Assembly: GCA_014656495.1 (NCBI GenBank) | Contig: BNCN01000012.1 | Location: 272,136-336,135, forward strand | Reading direction: 5' to 3' | DNA: 64,000 nucleotides | Origin: Comamonas sp. KCTC 72670 | Lineage (GTDB): Bacteria > Myxococcota > Myxococcia > Myxococcales > Myxococcaceae | Part shown: positions 56,708-64,000 of the stretch, in pieces | How positions within the stretch are numbered: the first letter of the stretch is position 1 | How the letters are laid out: each line of letters starts with the position of its first letter | Made by a program: the position numbers and the translations under genes | The notes under the pieces: model-generated | Told to the model about the DNA's origin: nothing | What the model saw: only the letters and a program-made list of their open reading frames with translations | Database searches by the model: none

Positions 56708-58729
56708 ATGTCGTTGATCCGAATGGCGGGGATGCTCGCCGTCCTCACCCTGCTGTCCGCCTGCGATGGACGCGGCACCACCGTCCCCCCGCAGTTGCCC
56801 GCAGTCGAGCTGTCGCCCACCACGGTGGGCCTCGACTACGAAGCCATGTTCACCGCGTCCGGGGGCGAGCCGCCCCTGCGCTACTCGGTGACGCCGCCTC
56901 CGCCGGGGTTCTCCTTCTTCACGGGCGAGGGACGGCTGCTGGGGCCGGGGTCGGAGGCCGGGGACTTCTCCATCACGGTGACGGTGCGGGACGCGAACGG
57001 CACGGAGCACGTGCGCACGTACGCGCTGAAAATCTATGCGCGCCCCGAGGTCACCAGCGACGCGCTCCCCGTGGCCACGGCGGGTGGCAGCTACGAGCAC
57101 GTCCTGGTCGCCACGGGCGGACGCCCGCCGCTGGAGTGGGAGGTGGTGGGGGGCTCGCTGCCCACGGGTATCGAGCTCCGTTCCGAAGGCGTGCTGAGCG
57201 GGCAGCCGCAGGGCGAGGGCACGTACCCCGTCACCCTGCGGGTCCATGACGCCCACGGCGCCGAGGCGCAGGTGCAGCTCGGGCTCCAGGTGCTGGCGCC
57301 GGGAGAGTCGCCGGACGGAGGCCCGCATGAGGGGACCTTCCCGCTGTCGGTGGCAAACTGGAACATCGAGTGGTTCGGCGACACGCAGAACGGGCCGACC
57401 AACGAGCCCCTGCAGTTGGCCAACGCGCAGGCCGTCATCGCCGACGCGGGCGTGGACATCTGGGGCCTGGCGGAGATTGTCAGCACGGCGCACTTCAACG
57501 ACCTGAAGGCGGGGCTGCCCGGTTACGACGGCTTCCTCGCGGATGACGGCACGCGGGTGTCGTCGGGCACGTCGTATTACGGGGCGAACGACCAGAAGGT
57601 CGGCGTGCTGTTCAAGTCGGACGTGGTGCAGGTGCTGCAAGCGGACGTCGTGCTCTTGAACTCAAGCTATGACTTTGGCGGGCGTCCTCCGCTCCGCGTG
57701 GACTTGCGCGTCCGCCGGGCGGATGGCTCCACGGTGGACGTGACGGCGCTGATTCTGCACATGAAGGCGTACTCCACCGAGCAGGACTACGCGCGCCGGC
57801 AGAGCGCCTCTCGCGCGCTCAAGGACTACCTGGACCTGCGCCTGCCCACGCAGCGGGTGATGGTGATTGGCGACTGGAACGACGACGTGGACGAGTCCAC
57901 CACGACCAACCCCGCCACCGGGTGGAAGTTCGACTCGCCCTACCTCAACTTCATCAACGACCCGAGCCGGTACATGTTCACGACGGAGGCGCTGTCGCGC
58001 GCGGGCGTGAGCAGCACGACGAGCCGGCCGTCCTTCATCGACCACCAGCTCGTGTCCAACGAGCTGCGGGACAGCTACATCCCCAACTCGACCCGGGTGC
58101 TGCGGCCGAACATCCCGAGCTACCGGAGCACGACCTCCGACCACTACCCCATCATCAGCCGCTTCAACTTCGGCCAGCAGGGCCAGGGGAGCGGCGAGGC
58201 GCGGTACCCGGTGTTCATCAACGAGTACCTGCCGCAGACGGGCAACCTCCCGGGGACGTCGACGCCCGACTATGACCGCCAGTTCGTCGAGCTGGTGAAC
58301 GGGGGCACCACGGCCGTGGACCTGGGCGGCTGGAAGATTCACGACGCCAACTCGTATGCGGGGAGCGACCCCGTGCGGCATGTGTTCCCCGCGGGGACGA
58401 TGATTCATCCCGGTAAGTCGTACGTCGTGTACTCGGGCCCGACGGCGGTGCCCCAGGGCGCGACGAACGCCACGTCTGCATCGGGCGGCGGACTGTACCT
58501 GAACCGAGGCGTCAATCAGGGCAGCAGCGGCGACACCGTGTACCTCGTGCGGCCAGACAACACCGTGCAGGACAGCGTGGCGTACCGGGATACGACGGTG
58601 GGCATCTCCTACAACCGGAGCCCGGACGGCAGCGCCACGGGGACCTGGGTGCCGCATACGCAGTTGCAGACGGGCCTGCAGGCTTCGCCTGGGCAGCGGG
58701 CTGTCGGCGCGGCCTGGTTGCTACGGTGA
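56708..58729 (+). CDS. Secreted multidomain lipoprotein: Ig-like, EEP nuclease-fold, lamin-tail
   Basis: 673 residues from the ATG of MSLIRMAG (GGAG 10 bases upstream). Lipobox LLSAC (about residue 18). Two putative Ig/He_PIG-type domains (about 30-200; SGGEPPLRYSVTPPPPGFSF and GGRPPLEWEVVGGSLPTGIEL). An endonuclease/exonuclease/phosphatase domain (about 215-490; VANWNIEWFG, WGLAEIV, VIGDWNDDV, TTSDHYPIIS). A lamin-tail domain (about 505-660; VFINEYLPQ, VELVNGGTTAVDLGGWKIHD). Such nuclease-lamin-tail combinations are typical of secreted DNases. The EEP motif ALAEIV has Glu where required. The stop is 10 bases from the scrap of IS66. Confidence 0.87.
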   Translation: MSLIRMAGMLAVLTLLSACDGRGTTVPPQLPAVELSPTTVGLDYEAMFTASGGEPPLRYSVTPPPPGFSFFTGEGRLLGPGSEAGDFSITVTVRDANGTEHVRTYALKIYARPEVTSDALPVATAGGSYEHVLVATGGRPPLEWEVVGGSLPTGIELRSEGVLSGQPQGEGTYPVTLRVHDAHGAEAQVQLGLQVLAPGESPDGGPHEGTFPLSVANWNIEWFGDTQNGPTNEPLQLANAQAVIADAGVDIWGLAEIVSTAHFNDLKAGLPGYDGFLADDGTRVSSGTSYYGANDQKVGVLFKSDVVQVLQADVVLLNSSYDFGGRPPLRVDLRVRRADGSTVDVTALILHMKAYSTEQDYARRQSASRALKDYLDLRLPTQRVMVIGDWNDDVDESTTTNPATGWKFDSPYLNFINDPSRYMFTTEALSRAGVSSTTSRPSFIDHQLVSNELRDSYIPNSTRVLRPNIPSYRSTTSDHYPIISRFNFGQQGQGSGEARYPVFINEYLPQTGNLPGTSTPDYDRQFVELVNGGTTAVDLGGWKIHDANSYAGSDPVRHVFPAGTMIHPGKSYVVYSGPTAVPQGATNATSASGGGLYLNRGVNQGSSGDTVYLVRPDNTVQDSVAYRDTTVGISYNRSPDGSATGTWVPHTQLQTGLQASPGQRAVGAAWLLR

Positions 58730-58738
58730 CGTCGGCGT

Positions 58739-58768
58739 CGGTACACCCACGACTGCAACGTGCTCAGC
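58739..58768. repeat. IS66 tnpA scrap (left copy of a 30-bp direct repeat)
   Basis: These 30 bases match 63943-63972 at 28 positions, in the same orientation. The right copy is part of the IS66 tnpA reading frame (encoding LSTLQSWVYR on the minus strand), so the left copy is a remnant of another IS66-type tnpA. Confidence 0.8.
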
Positions 58769-58787
58769 GTAAGGGCCTGGCTATAAA

Positions 58788-59741
58788 TTACTTATCCATC
58801 CGGGGTTTGAGGACGTAGTTCCAGTCACCATGGAAGGTCGCGCGGACGAGGTGGAGTGCGTGCATGGCCTCCGGAGAGACGCTGACTCCTGTGCGGTAGC
58901 GCCGTCGGTCCAGCCGTGCTTTCACCTTCAAGCCCTTGGTATTGGTCGTGGTGCCGATGAGGTTCACCACCGTTTCGTAGTCCTCCAGTGGGCGGCCTCT
59001 CCAATTCAGGCTGATGTGGCTGAAGAGGCGATGCTCCACCTTGTTCCACTTGCTCGTACCAGGTGGAAAATGACAGACGCTGATGCAAAGCCCCGTCGCG
59101 TCCGCCAGCCGCTGCAGCTCCGCCTTCCAGACCCGGCTTCGCGCGCTGTTGCTGCCGCCCGAGTCCGCCGTCACCAGGAGTTCCTTCGCCTCGGGGTAGC
59201 GCTCCTGGCCCATTTTGCGCCACCATGCGCCGAGGCTGTTGACGGCGAAGACGGGCGTGTCGTGGTCCACCCCCACTGACACCCAGGCGATGTTGTCCCC
59301 GATGTCGTACACACCGTAGGGAATCGCCTTGCCCACCGCCGTGTCTGGGAAATCATGCGTCAGGCTCAGCACCGGCGCCCCCGCCGGCTGCCATTCGCGG
59401 CCTCCATTCTTGAACTCCCCCACCAACTCCTTCTTCTTCGTGTCCACCGAAACGACGGGCTGCCCCCGCGCCTGGAACTCCTGCACCTGAGCGTTGATGT
59501 GCTGTAACCGTCCGGCCAACGACGTGCTGAGAGGCGTTGAGCGAAGCGTCGGCGCCGTGGACCCTGGCTGTTGCTGAGCGAAGTAGTTGATGGAGATTGC
59601 GGTCGCGACGAGCGCATTGGTTGCCGGGAAGAGATGTTGCAGGCCACGCAGAGTCCAGCAACGAGCCGGATTCTGGCGCGCCACGCTGCGTGAGGTAGTC
59701 CGCGGGGCTCTGAGAGGACGGGGCGCGGCGGCGTTCGCCAT
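58788..59741 (-). pseudogene. ISAzo13-type transposase, truncated at the N-terminus
   Basis: 317 residues can be read, but homology to ISAzo13-family transposases starts only at about residue 80 (FQARGQPVVSVDTKKKELVGEFKNGGREWQP). The remaining C-terminal two thirds are well kept: VGVDHDTPVFAV, TADSGGSN, VCHFPPGTSKWNKVEHRLFSHI and NWRGRPLEDYE. The N-terminal HTH region and the first part of the catalytic fold are missing or scrambled; the 80 residues before are not family-like. Therefore probably inactive. Confidence 0.8.
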
Positions 59742-59879
59742 CTCGCGTGGGAGAAAGGTGACCTGGAGCGTGCGCCAACACGCTCACAGGTCGGGCGCCC
59801 CGCTCGACGTGAGAGAGAGAAGCGAAGCACCCAAGGAGTCGTACGGACGCGCGTCGGCGTCAAGTCCTGGGCGGCACAG

Positions 59880-60434
59880 ATGCCGTCCGTGTCGTCAGTA
59901 CGTCCGGCTCGCTGCGCCGCTTGCGGCGCAGCGAGCCGCCCTGTGGGAGCGCCGCTGGGGCTTCATGGGCATGGCAGCCGGAGCCGCCAGGTGCGAGGTC
60001 CGCTGGACACTGGCGCGTCGCCCGTGCTCGTGGAGTTGCGCGTGCGCCGCTACCGCTGCCGTGCGTGCGGCGTGACGCAGACGGTAGTGCCCGCGCAGGT
60101 GCTGGGCAGGAAGCTGTATTCGCTCGCGGCCATCGCCTGGGCGCTGGCCCTGTGGGGCCTCGAGTCGCTGCCGGCGGCGGCGGTACGCAGACGCGTGAGT
60201 CCGTGGGACGTGGTGGGGCCAGGGAGCGCTGGGCGCTGGGATGCCCTCTGCCGCTGGGCCGGGGAGGCCAGGCGCGGGACGCTCCTGGGCTGCGTGCGGC
60301 CGGCGCCCGCGGACTGGACGGCGCGAGCGGTGGCCGCACGAGCGGCGACGACAGTCGCCGCCTTTGCGCTCGCGGCGACGGGACCGCCCTCGCTGTCCGC
60401 CTGTTCGTTCCGGGGAACCGAGCGCGCTCACTGA
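59880..60434 (+). CDS. DUF6431 protein with zinc knuckles (transposon passenger)
   Basis: 184 residues. Two CxxC knuckles (CAAC and CRAC) around VGAPLGLHGHGSR, then a helical stretch (AIAWALALWGLESLPAAAVRRRVSPWDVV) and a Trp-rich region. It resembles the DUF6431 proteins that I recall beside DDE/ExeA transposase pairs. Gene order with the next two genes indicates a three-gene element; role unknown, perhaps target or end recognition. The start includes a perfect 15-bp inverted repeat. Confidence 0.7.
   Translation: MPSVSSVRPARCAACGAASRPVGAPLGLHGHGSRSRQVRGPLDTGASPVLVELRVRRYRCRACGVTQTVVPAQVLGRKLYSLAAIAWALALWGLESLPAAAVRRRVSPWDVVGPGSAGRWDALCRWAGEARRGTLLGCVRPAPADWTARAVAARAATTVAAFALAATGPPSLSACSFRGTERAH
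59906..59937. repeat. Perfect 15-bp inverted repeat with 2-base loop
   Basis: GGCTCGCTGCGCCGC and its exact complement flank TT. The sequence is inside the start of the DUF6431 gene. It could form a strong hairpin in DNA or RNA. Confidence 0.85.
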
Positions 60435-60591
60435 GGGGCTTGCTCCGCCGCCATCGACTCCCCTCACGCAGAAGTCCGTCCCACCCGACAGGCCCCGTCC
60501 TCGAAGACCTACCTGCGGCGGGACGGTAGGCGTCTGCGCTCCCAAGAAGCCCATGCCGGGATGAGGGGGCGGTAGGGGAAGTCCGCGCAAA

Positions 60592-61953
60592 ATGAAGAGC
60601 CTCACCCCGAAGTCCCATGCCGAGGCGGTGGCGGTGTTTCGCCACGGAGTCATCGGCGCCCTCACCCAGGCGCACATGGACCGAGGCCAACTCGCCTCGG
60701 CGCTCGAGTCCCTCGCCCAGCAGCGCTTCGTGCCGCCGGGCTCCAAGGTGAGCCACTGCTACTCGGCGGCCACGCTCGAGCGCTGGTACTACGCGTACAA
60801 GAAGCGCGGCCTCTCAGGCCTCGCCCCGCGCGGCCGCAGCGACAAGGGCCGCGCCCAGCAGCTCTCGGCGGCCCAGCGCGAGCTGCTGCTCGACATCCGG
60901 CGGGAGTACCCGTCCGCGTCGGTGACGCTCATCCTGCGTACACTCGTCACCGATGGACGGCTCGAGAAGGACGCCGTCTCGGCGACGACGGTGCGCCGCC
61001 TCTTCGCGCAAGCAGGACTCGACCGCGTCGGGATGCGTGATGGCAGCGGCACGAAGACGCGCCTGCGCTGGCAGGCCGAGCGCCCCATGGCCCTGTGGCA
61101 CGCGGACGTGTGTCACGGGCCTGGACTCACCGTCGGGGGCAAGTCGCTGCCCTTGCGCATCCACGCGCTGCTGGACGACGCGAGTCGGTACGTCGTGGCG
61201 TTGGAGGCCCACCACACTGAGCGCGAGGTGGACATGCTGGGCCTCATGGTGCGCGCCCTGCGCAAGCACGGTCCACCGGACGCTCTCTACCTGGACAATG
61301 GCGCCACGTACCGGGGCGAGACGCTCGCCACCGCGTGCGCTCGCATCGGCACGTCGCTCTTGCACGCGCGGCCCTACGACGCCCCCGCCCGCGGGAAGAT
61401 GGAGCGCTTCTGGCGCACGCTGCGCGAGGGCTGCCTCGACTTCCTCGGGCCCGTCGCCTCGCTGCACGACGTCAATGTCCGCCTCTGCGCATTCCTCGAC
61501 GCGCACTACCACGCCACCTCGCACGCTGCCCTCATGGGCGCGACACCGAGAAGCGTCTTCGAGGCCGCGCCCCGGATGCCCGATGGCTTCGACGAAGCGA
61601 AGCTGCGCGAGGCCCTCACCACCCGCGTCCGCCGAAGCGTGCGGCGCGACACCACCGTCGCTGTCGATGGTGCCGATTACGAACTCGACGCAGGCCACCT
61701 CGCCGGGCGCCTCGTGCACCTGTGCCGCTGCCTTGTCGACCTGGGTGAGACTCCCTGGGCCGAATTCGAGGGCAAGCGCTACACCCTCCACCCAGTCGAC
61801 GCGGTGAAGAACGCGCGCCGCAAGAGGCCGCTGCGTCGGCCTCCCGTCCACGACGAGACATACCGGCTACACCCCGCGTTTGACCCGCCCCTGGCTCTCC
61901 TCGACCGCGCCGTCGGGCGTCCTCCTCGGCATCGCGATGCAGGTGAGTCATGA
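60592..61953 (+). CDS. DDE transposase, TniA/TnsB-like
   Basis: 453 residues. N-terminal HTH stretch (TLERWYYAYKKRGLSGLAPRGRSDKG), then an rve/RNase-H fold with the DDE acids in WHADVCHG, LYLDNGAT and KMERFWRTL, and a C-terminal Mu-type beta-barrel (YELDAGHLAGRLVHLCRC). This order is that of TniA/TnsB/MuA transposases. All catalytic acids are present. The stop overlaps the ExeA-like ATG (ATGA), so both genes are coupled. Confidence 0.87.
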   Translation: MKSLTPKSHAEAVAVFRHGVIGALTQAHMDRGQLASALESLAQQRFVPPGSKVSHCYSAATLERWYYAYKKRGLSGLAPRGRSDKGRAQQLSAAQRELLLDIRREYPSASVTLILRTLVTDGRLEKDAVSATTVRRLFAQAGLDRVGMRDGSGTKTRLRWQAERPMALWHADVCHGPGLTVGGKSLPLRIHALLDDASRYVVALEAHHTEREVDMLGLMVRALRKHGPPDALYLDNGATYRGETLATACARIGTSLLHARPYDAPARGKMERFWRTLREGCLDFLGPVASLHDVNVRLCAFLDAHYHATSHAALMGATPRSVFEAAPRMPDGFDEAKLREALTTRVRRSVRRDTTVAVDGADYELDAGHLAGRLVHLCRCLVDLGETPWAEFEGKRYTLHPVDAVKNARRKRPLRRPPVHDETYRLHPAFDPPLALLDRAVGRPPRHRDAGES

Positions 61954-62762
61954 CGCCCGCCTACGTCACCCACTTTGGCTTCTCCGAGGCGCCCTTCTCC
62001 AAGGAGATTGCCGACGCGGACCTCTGGCTGCCGGCCTCCAAGACGAGCCTCGTCGAGGAACTCTGCGAAGCCGTGCGCGAGCGGCAGAGCGTCATGCTGG
62101 TGGGCGAGCCCGGCGTCGGCAAGACATGCGTCCTGCGCGCGCTCCGCCACCGGCTACCCCAGGCGGGCTTCCGCCTCACCTACTGTCATAACGCCACGCT
62201 GGGCCGCCGCGACTTCTACCGCCAGTTGTGTCTCGCCCTCGGGCTCACGCCGTCCGCCACCGCCGCCGCCGTCTTCTACGCCGTCTCCAGCCACGTGGAG
62301 GACCTCGGTCGCGAGCGCGTCCACCCCGTCTTCCTCCTCGACGAGGCGCACCTGCTCCACCAGGACGTGCTCGACCACCTCCACATCCTCCTGAACTACC
62401 AGTGGGACTCGAAGGCGCTCCTTTCCCTCATCCTCGTCGGCCTGCCCGAGCTCGACTCGCGGCTCGCGATGCGTCGTAACCGCAGCCTCGCCTCCCGCCT
62501 CGCACGCCGACTCATCATCGACGCGCTTCAGCCCGATGACACCGCGGAGTACCTCCGCCTGCGCCTGAAGAACGCGGGCTGCGAGCGAGAGCTCTTCGCC
62601 TCTGACGCAATGGCGATGCTCCATGAGGCCGCCTCCGGCGCCCACCGCGACATCGACCGGCTCGCGACCACTGCGCTTCGCGAGGCCGCCCGTCGCAAGA
62701 AGAAGCTCGTCGAGCGCGACGTACTCGCACGCGTGCTCGACACCGACGACGCCGCTCTTTAG
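61950..62762 (+). CDS. ExeA-type AAA ATPase, TniB/MuB-like transposition helper
   Basis: 270 residues. Walker A GEPGVGKTCVLRAL and Walker B FLLDEAHLL, sensor-type LVGLPELDSRL, arginine finger region SLASRLARR and a C-terminal four-helix part (ASGAHRDIDRLATTALREAA). N-terminus FGFSEAPFSKE is shared by ExeA family members. In Tn7/Tn5053-type systems such ATPases choose targets and activate the DDE transposase. It is coupled to the transposase gene. Confidence 0.87.
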   Translation: MTPAYVTHFGFSEAPFSKEIADADLWLPASKTSLVEELCEAVRERQSVMLVGEPGVGKTCVLRALRHRLPQAGFRLTYCHNATLGRRDFYRQLCLALGLTPSATAAAVFYAVSSHVEDLGRERVHPVFLLDEAHLLHQDVLDHLHILLNYQWDSKALLSLILVGLPELDSRLAMRRNRSLASRLARRLIIDALQPDDTAEYLRLRLKNAGCERELFASDAMAMLHEAASGAHRDIDRLATTALREAARRKKKLVERDVLARVLDTDDAAL

Positions 62763-63343
62763 GCCACTCCCATCAACCAGGCGGTTCGCTCGTCCATCAA
62801 CCAGCCCGCCTCGCAACACATGGCGTCGGCGCACTTGGACGTCACCACGTGCGCAATGAAGCCAGGGCCGTACTCGCCCCTGTCCACCACCCGGGCCGGA
62901 GGCGGGACCGTCACGACGCCCCGGCCGCACGTGCATGCCAGCACTTCCTGCACGTGCACCTGCCGCCCGAAGCGCGCGGGGAGGTACTCGTACAGCACTG
63001 AGGTTCGGCCCTGGCTCAGTGGCTCCAGCGCTTCGCTGCCACAGGCGGGGCAGTAGCGCTCCTCGGCGGGCACCGCGTGGCGAATCTCTCGCGACGGGGC
63101 CTCCTCCGCCTTCCGGGCCGCTCTTTCTCGGCGCTTCTTCTTCGCGGCCTCCGCCTGGGCCGCCGTGGCGTCCGCATCCCCGCGCAGCTCGGAGGCCACC
63201 GTCGGCAGCTTCTCCGTCCTGCGGCCGAAGACGTGGCGCTCCAGTGTCGCCATCTTTGCTTCCAGCGACGTCAGGCGCTCTTTGAGTTCCTCGGCCTCCT
63301 CGCGCCAGGGGCAGAAGTGGTCTTGAGGAAGCTCGCGAGGCAC
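62759..63343 (-). pseudogene. IS66 tnpC transposase, 3' end missing
   Basis: 194 residues remain of about 500. A leucine-zipper start (AEELKERLTSLEAKMATLERHVFGRRTEKL), the zf-IS66 knuckle (CPACGSEALE), and the beginning of the transposase fold (RGEYGPGFIAHVVTSKCADA). At about residue 180 the family match ends and the frame runs into AGWLMDERTAWLMGVA*, which comes from the sequence next to the ExeA gene. The DDE domain is gone, so it is dead. The cut lies at about 62825. Confidence 0.85.
62770..62804. repeat. Two 11-bp direct repeats after the ExeA gene
   Basis: CCATCAACCAG occurs at 62770-62780 and 62794-62804, period 24. It lies just past the ATPase stop, where the right end of the DDE/ExeA transposon is expected. 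Such short repeats are typical transposase binding sites. No inverted copy was found on the left. Confidence 0.4.
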
Positions 63344-63389
63344 CTGGCAGCAACACGCCGCCGCCGTGCTACGTCCCGTGCTGGGCCTC

Positions 63390-63755
63390 TCAGGTGCCCG
63401 TGCGCTCGGGAGGCGTCCAGGCGGGCTGGCGCCTCACCTGGGCCACGTCGATGCCGTCCAGCAGCATCGCCAACTGCGTGGCGTCCAGGTGCACCACCTG
63501 CGCGCCGTCGTCCACCGGCGGCAGCCGGAAGCGGCCCGTCTCCAGTCGCTTGTACAGCAGCACGAAGCCGCCCCGGCTCCACGTCAGCACCTTGATGCGG
63601 TCTCCTCGCCTGGAAACGAAGGCGAAGAGGTGCCCCGAGTAGACGTCCTCGCCCCAGGCCGTGCGCACCAGCGCCATGAGGCCGTCGATGGACTTGCGCA
63701 TGTCCACCGGCTCCGTGGCCAGCACCACGCGCACCGAGGCAGGCAGGGCAAACAC
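63390..63755 (-). CDS. tnpB: IS66 accessory protein TnpB
   Basis: 121 residues. ATEPVDMRKSIDGLMALV, LFAFVSRRGDRIKVLTWSRGGFVLLYKRLETGRF is the hallmark of IS66 ORF2 (TnpB). Complete length. Follows tnpA by 3 bases and precedes the truncated tnpC. Confidence 0.93.
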   Translation of the reverse strand: MFALPASVRVVLATEPVDMRKSIDGLMALVRTAWGEDVYSGHLFAFVSRRGDRIKVLTWSRGGFVLLYKRLETGRFRLPPVDDGAQVVHLDATQLAMLLDGIDVAQVRRQPAWTPPERTGT

Positions 63756-63758
63756 GCC

Positions 63759-64000
63759 TCACCGTCCCAGTGCCGCGACGAGGCGGGCCACGTACTCCAC
63801 GTCGGTGCCGAAGGCGAAGCGCAGGCAAGCGCCGCTGGCCAACTCCACCTCGAGCAGCGCCGTGCTCGGCTGCGCCACGCAAGCCACCTCCACCGGCAGC
63901 AGGCGCACCGGCTCCGCCTTCCCGGCCCGCTGACGCCTCCGCCGGTACACCCACGACTGCAGTGTGCTCAGCCTCACGCCTCTCTGCTGGGAGAACTCCT
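63759..64000 (-). CDS. tnpA: IS66 TnpA, 3' part (runs off right edge)
   Basis: The last 80 residues of IS66 ORF1. EFSQQRGVRLSTLQSWVYRRRR is the end of its helix-turn-helix; the rest (LLEVELASGACLRFAFGTDVEYVARLVAAL) is the usual C-terminal strand-helix. The frame continues beyond base 64000, so the start is outside the window. Confidence 0.88.
   Translation of the reverse strand, partial: EFSQQRGVRLSTLQSWVYRRRRQRAGKAEPVRLLPVEVACVAQPSTALLEVELASGACLRFAFGTDVEYVARLVAALGR
63943..63972. repeat. Right copy of the 30-bp IS66 tnpA direct repeat
   Basis: Part of the tnpA reading frame; matches 58739-58768 at 28 of 30 bases in the same orientation. See the left copy. Confidence 0.8.

Larger units (their letters stand above)
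58739..64000. mobile_element. Composite insertion block of at least three elements
   Basis: From 10 bases after the last chromosomal gene to the right edge the sequence is made of an IS66 scrap, a truncated ISAzo13-type transposase, a DUF6431/DDE/ExeA transposon and part of an IS66 element with truncated tnpC. Exact element ends could not be defined. Confidence 0.8.

Noticed and set aside
58739..63972. 30-bp direct repeats as integrase attachment sites
   Set aside because: The right copy lies in the tnpA reading frame of IS66, so the similarity is explained by shared transposon sequence; no integrase gene is present.

Overview
The window is about 64 kb of very GC-rich bacterial DNA with dense, strand-switching genes. 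It almost certainly comes from a fruiting myxobacterium of the family Myxococcaceae (Myxococcus, Corallococcus or Pyxidicoccus type). The grounds are three secreted proteins with MYXO-CTERM-like tails (Cys-containing motif, hydrophobic helix, Arg cluster), many lipoproteins, a MopE-type repeat protein, a GAF-Ser/Thr kinase, a DUF4388 response regulator, a probable DUF2378-family protein, and a DnaK/GrpE pair without DnaJ that resembles M. xanthus SglK/GrpS. Two predicted products match families I recall being named after M. xanthus loci (MXAN_6640 metalloprotease, MXAN_6652 anchored protein), so the window is probably syntenic with that part of the M. xanthus chromosome. No search was run.

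Layout. 0-11 kb: the 5' part of a DbpA-type RNA helicase, secreted lipoproteins and a glycoside hydrolase, a divergent KaiC-like ATPase with a receiver protein, NagZ, a Bcp peroxiredoxin with a histone-H1-like tail, a His-rich lipoprotein divergent from a NicO-type metal transporter, and a DUF4388 response regulator. 11-17 kb: a methyltransferase, then a three-gene cluster (HAD-UbiA fusion, DprE1-like, DprE2-like) that looks like a complete decaprenyl-phospho-arabinose-type pathway. 18-23 kb: a five-gene minus-strand set (FAD oxidoreductase, fatty acyl-AMP ligase, acyl carrier protein, ICMT-like methyltransferase, type III PKS) that looks like a phenolic-lipid or alkylpyrone pathway. 23-26 kb: a HmuY-like lipoprotein and a metalloprotease, translationally coupled behind a good Fur box. 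26-29 kb: modABC with a divergent MarR regulator. 29-43 kb: HtrA protease, DUF218 protein, nuclease-fold lipoprotein, TetR/MBL pair, ProS, an adenylate cyclase, ThpR, a YiiX-like hydrolase and a MopE-like protein. 43-49 kb: the livKHMGF branched-chain amino acid transporter. 49-53 kb: two DUF2382 stress proteins and a Ser/Thr kinase. 53-56.5 kb: an H1-tailed helical protein, GrpE and DnaK. 56.7-58.7 kb: a multidomain secreted nuclease-like protein.

From 58.7 kb to the right edge the sequence is a pile-up of mobile elements: a truncated ISAzo13-type transposase, a three-gene DUF6431/DDE/ExeA transposon, and an IS66 element whose tnpC is truncated. A 30-bp scrap of IS66 tnpA lies at the far left of this block, only 10 bp beyond the stop codon of the last chromosomal gene.

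The strongest leads are the arabinose-type cluster with its fused HAD domain, the type III PKS set with its own ligase and carrier protein, the Fur-controlled HmuY/metalloprotease operon, and the peroxiredoxin-H1 fusion.
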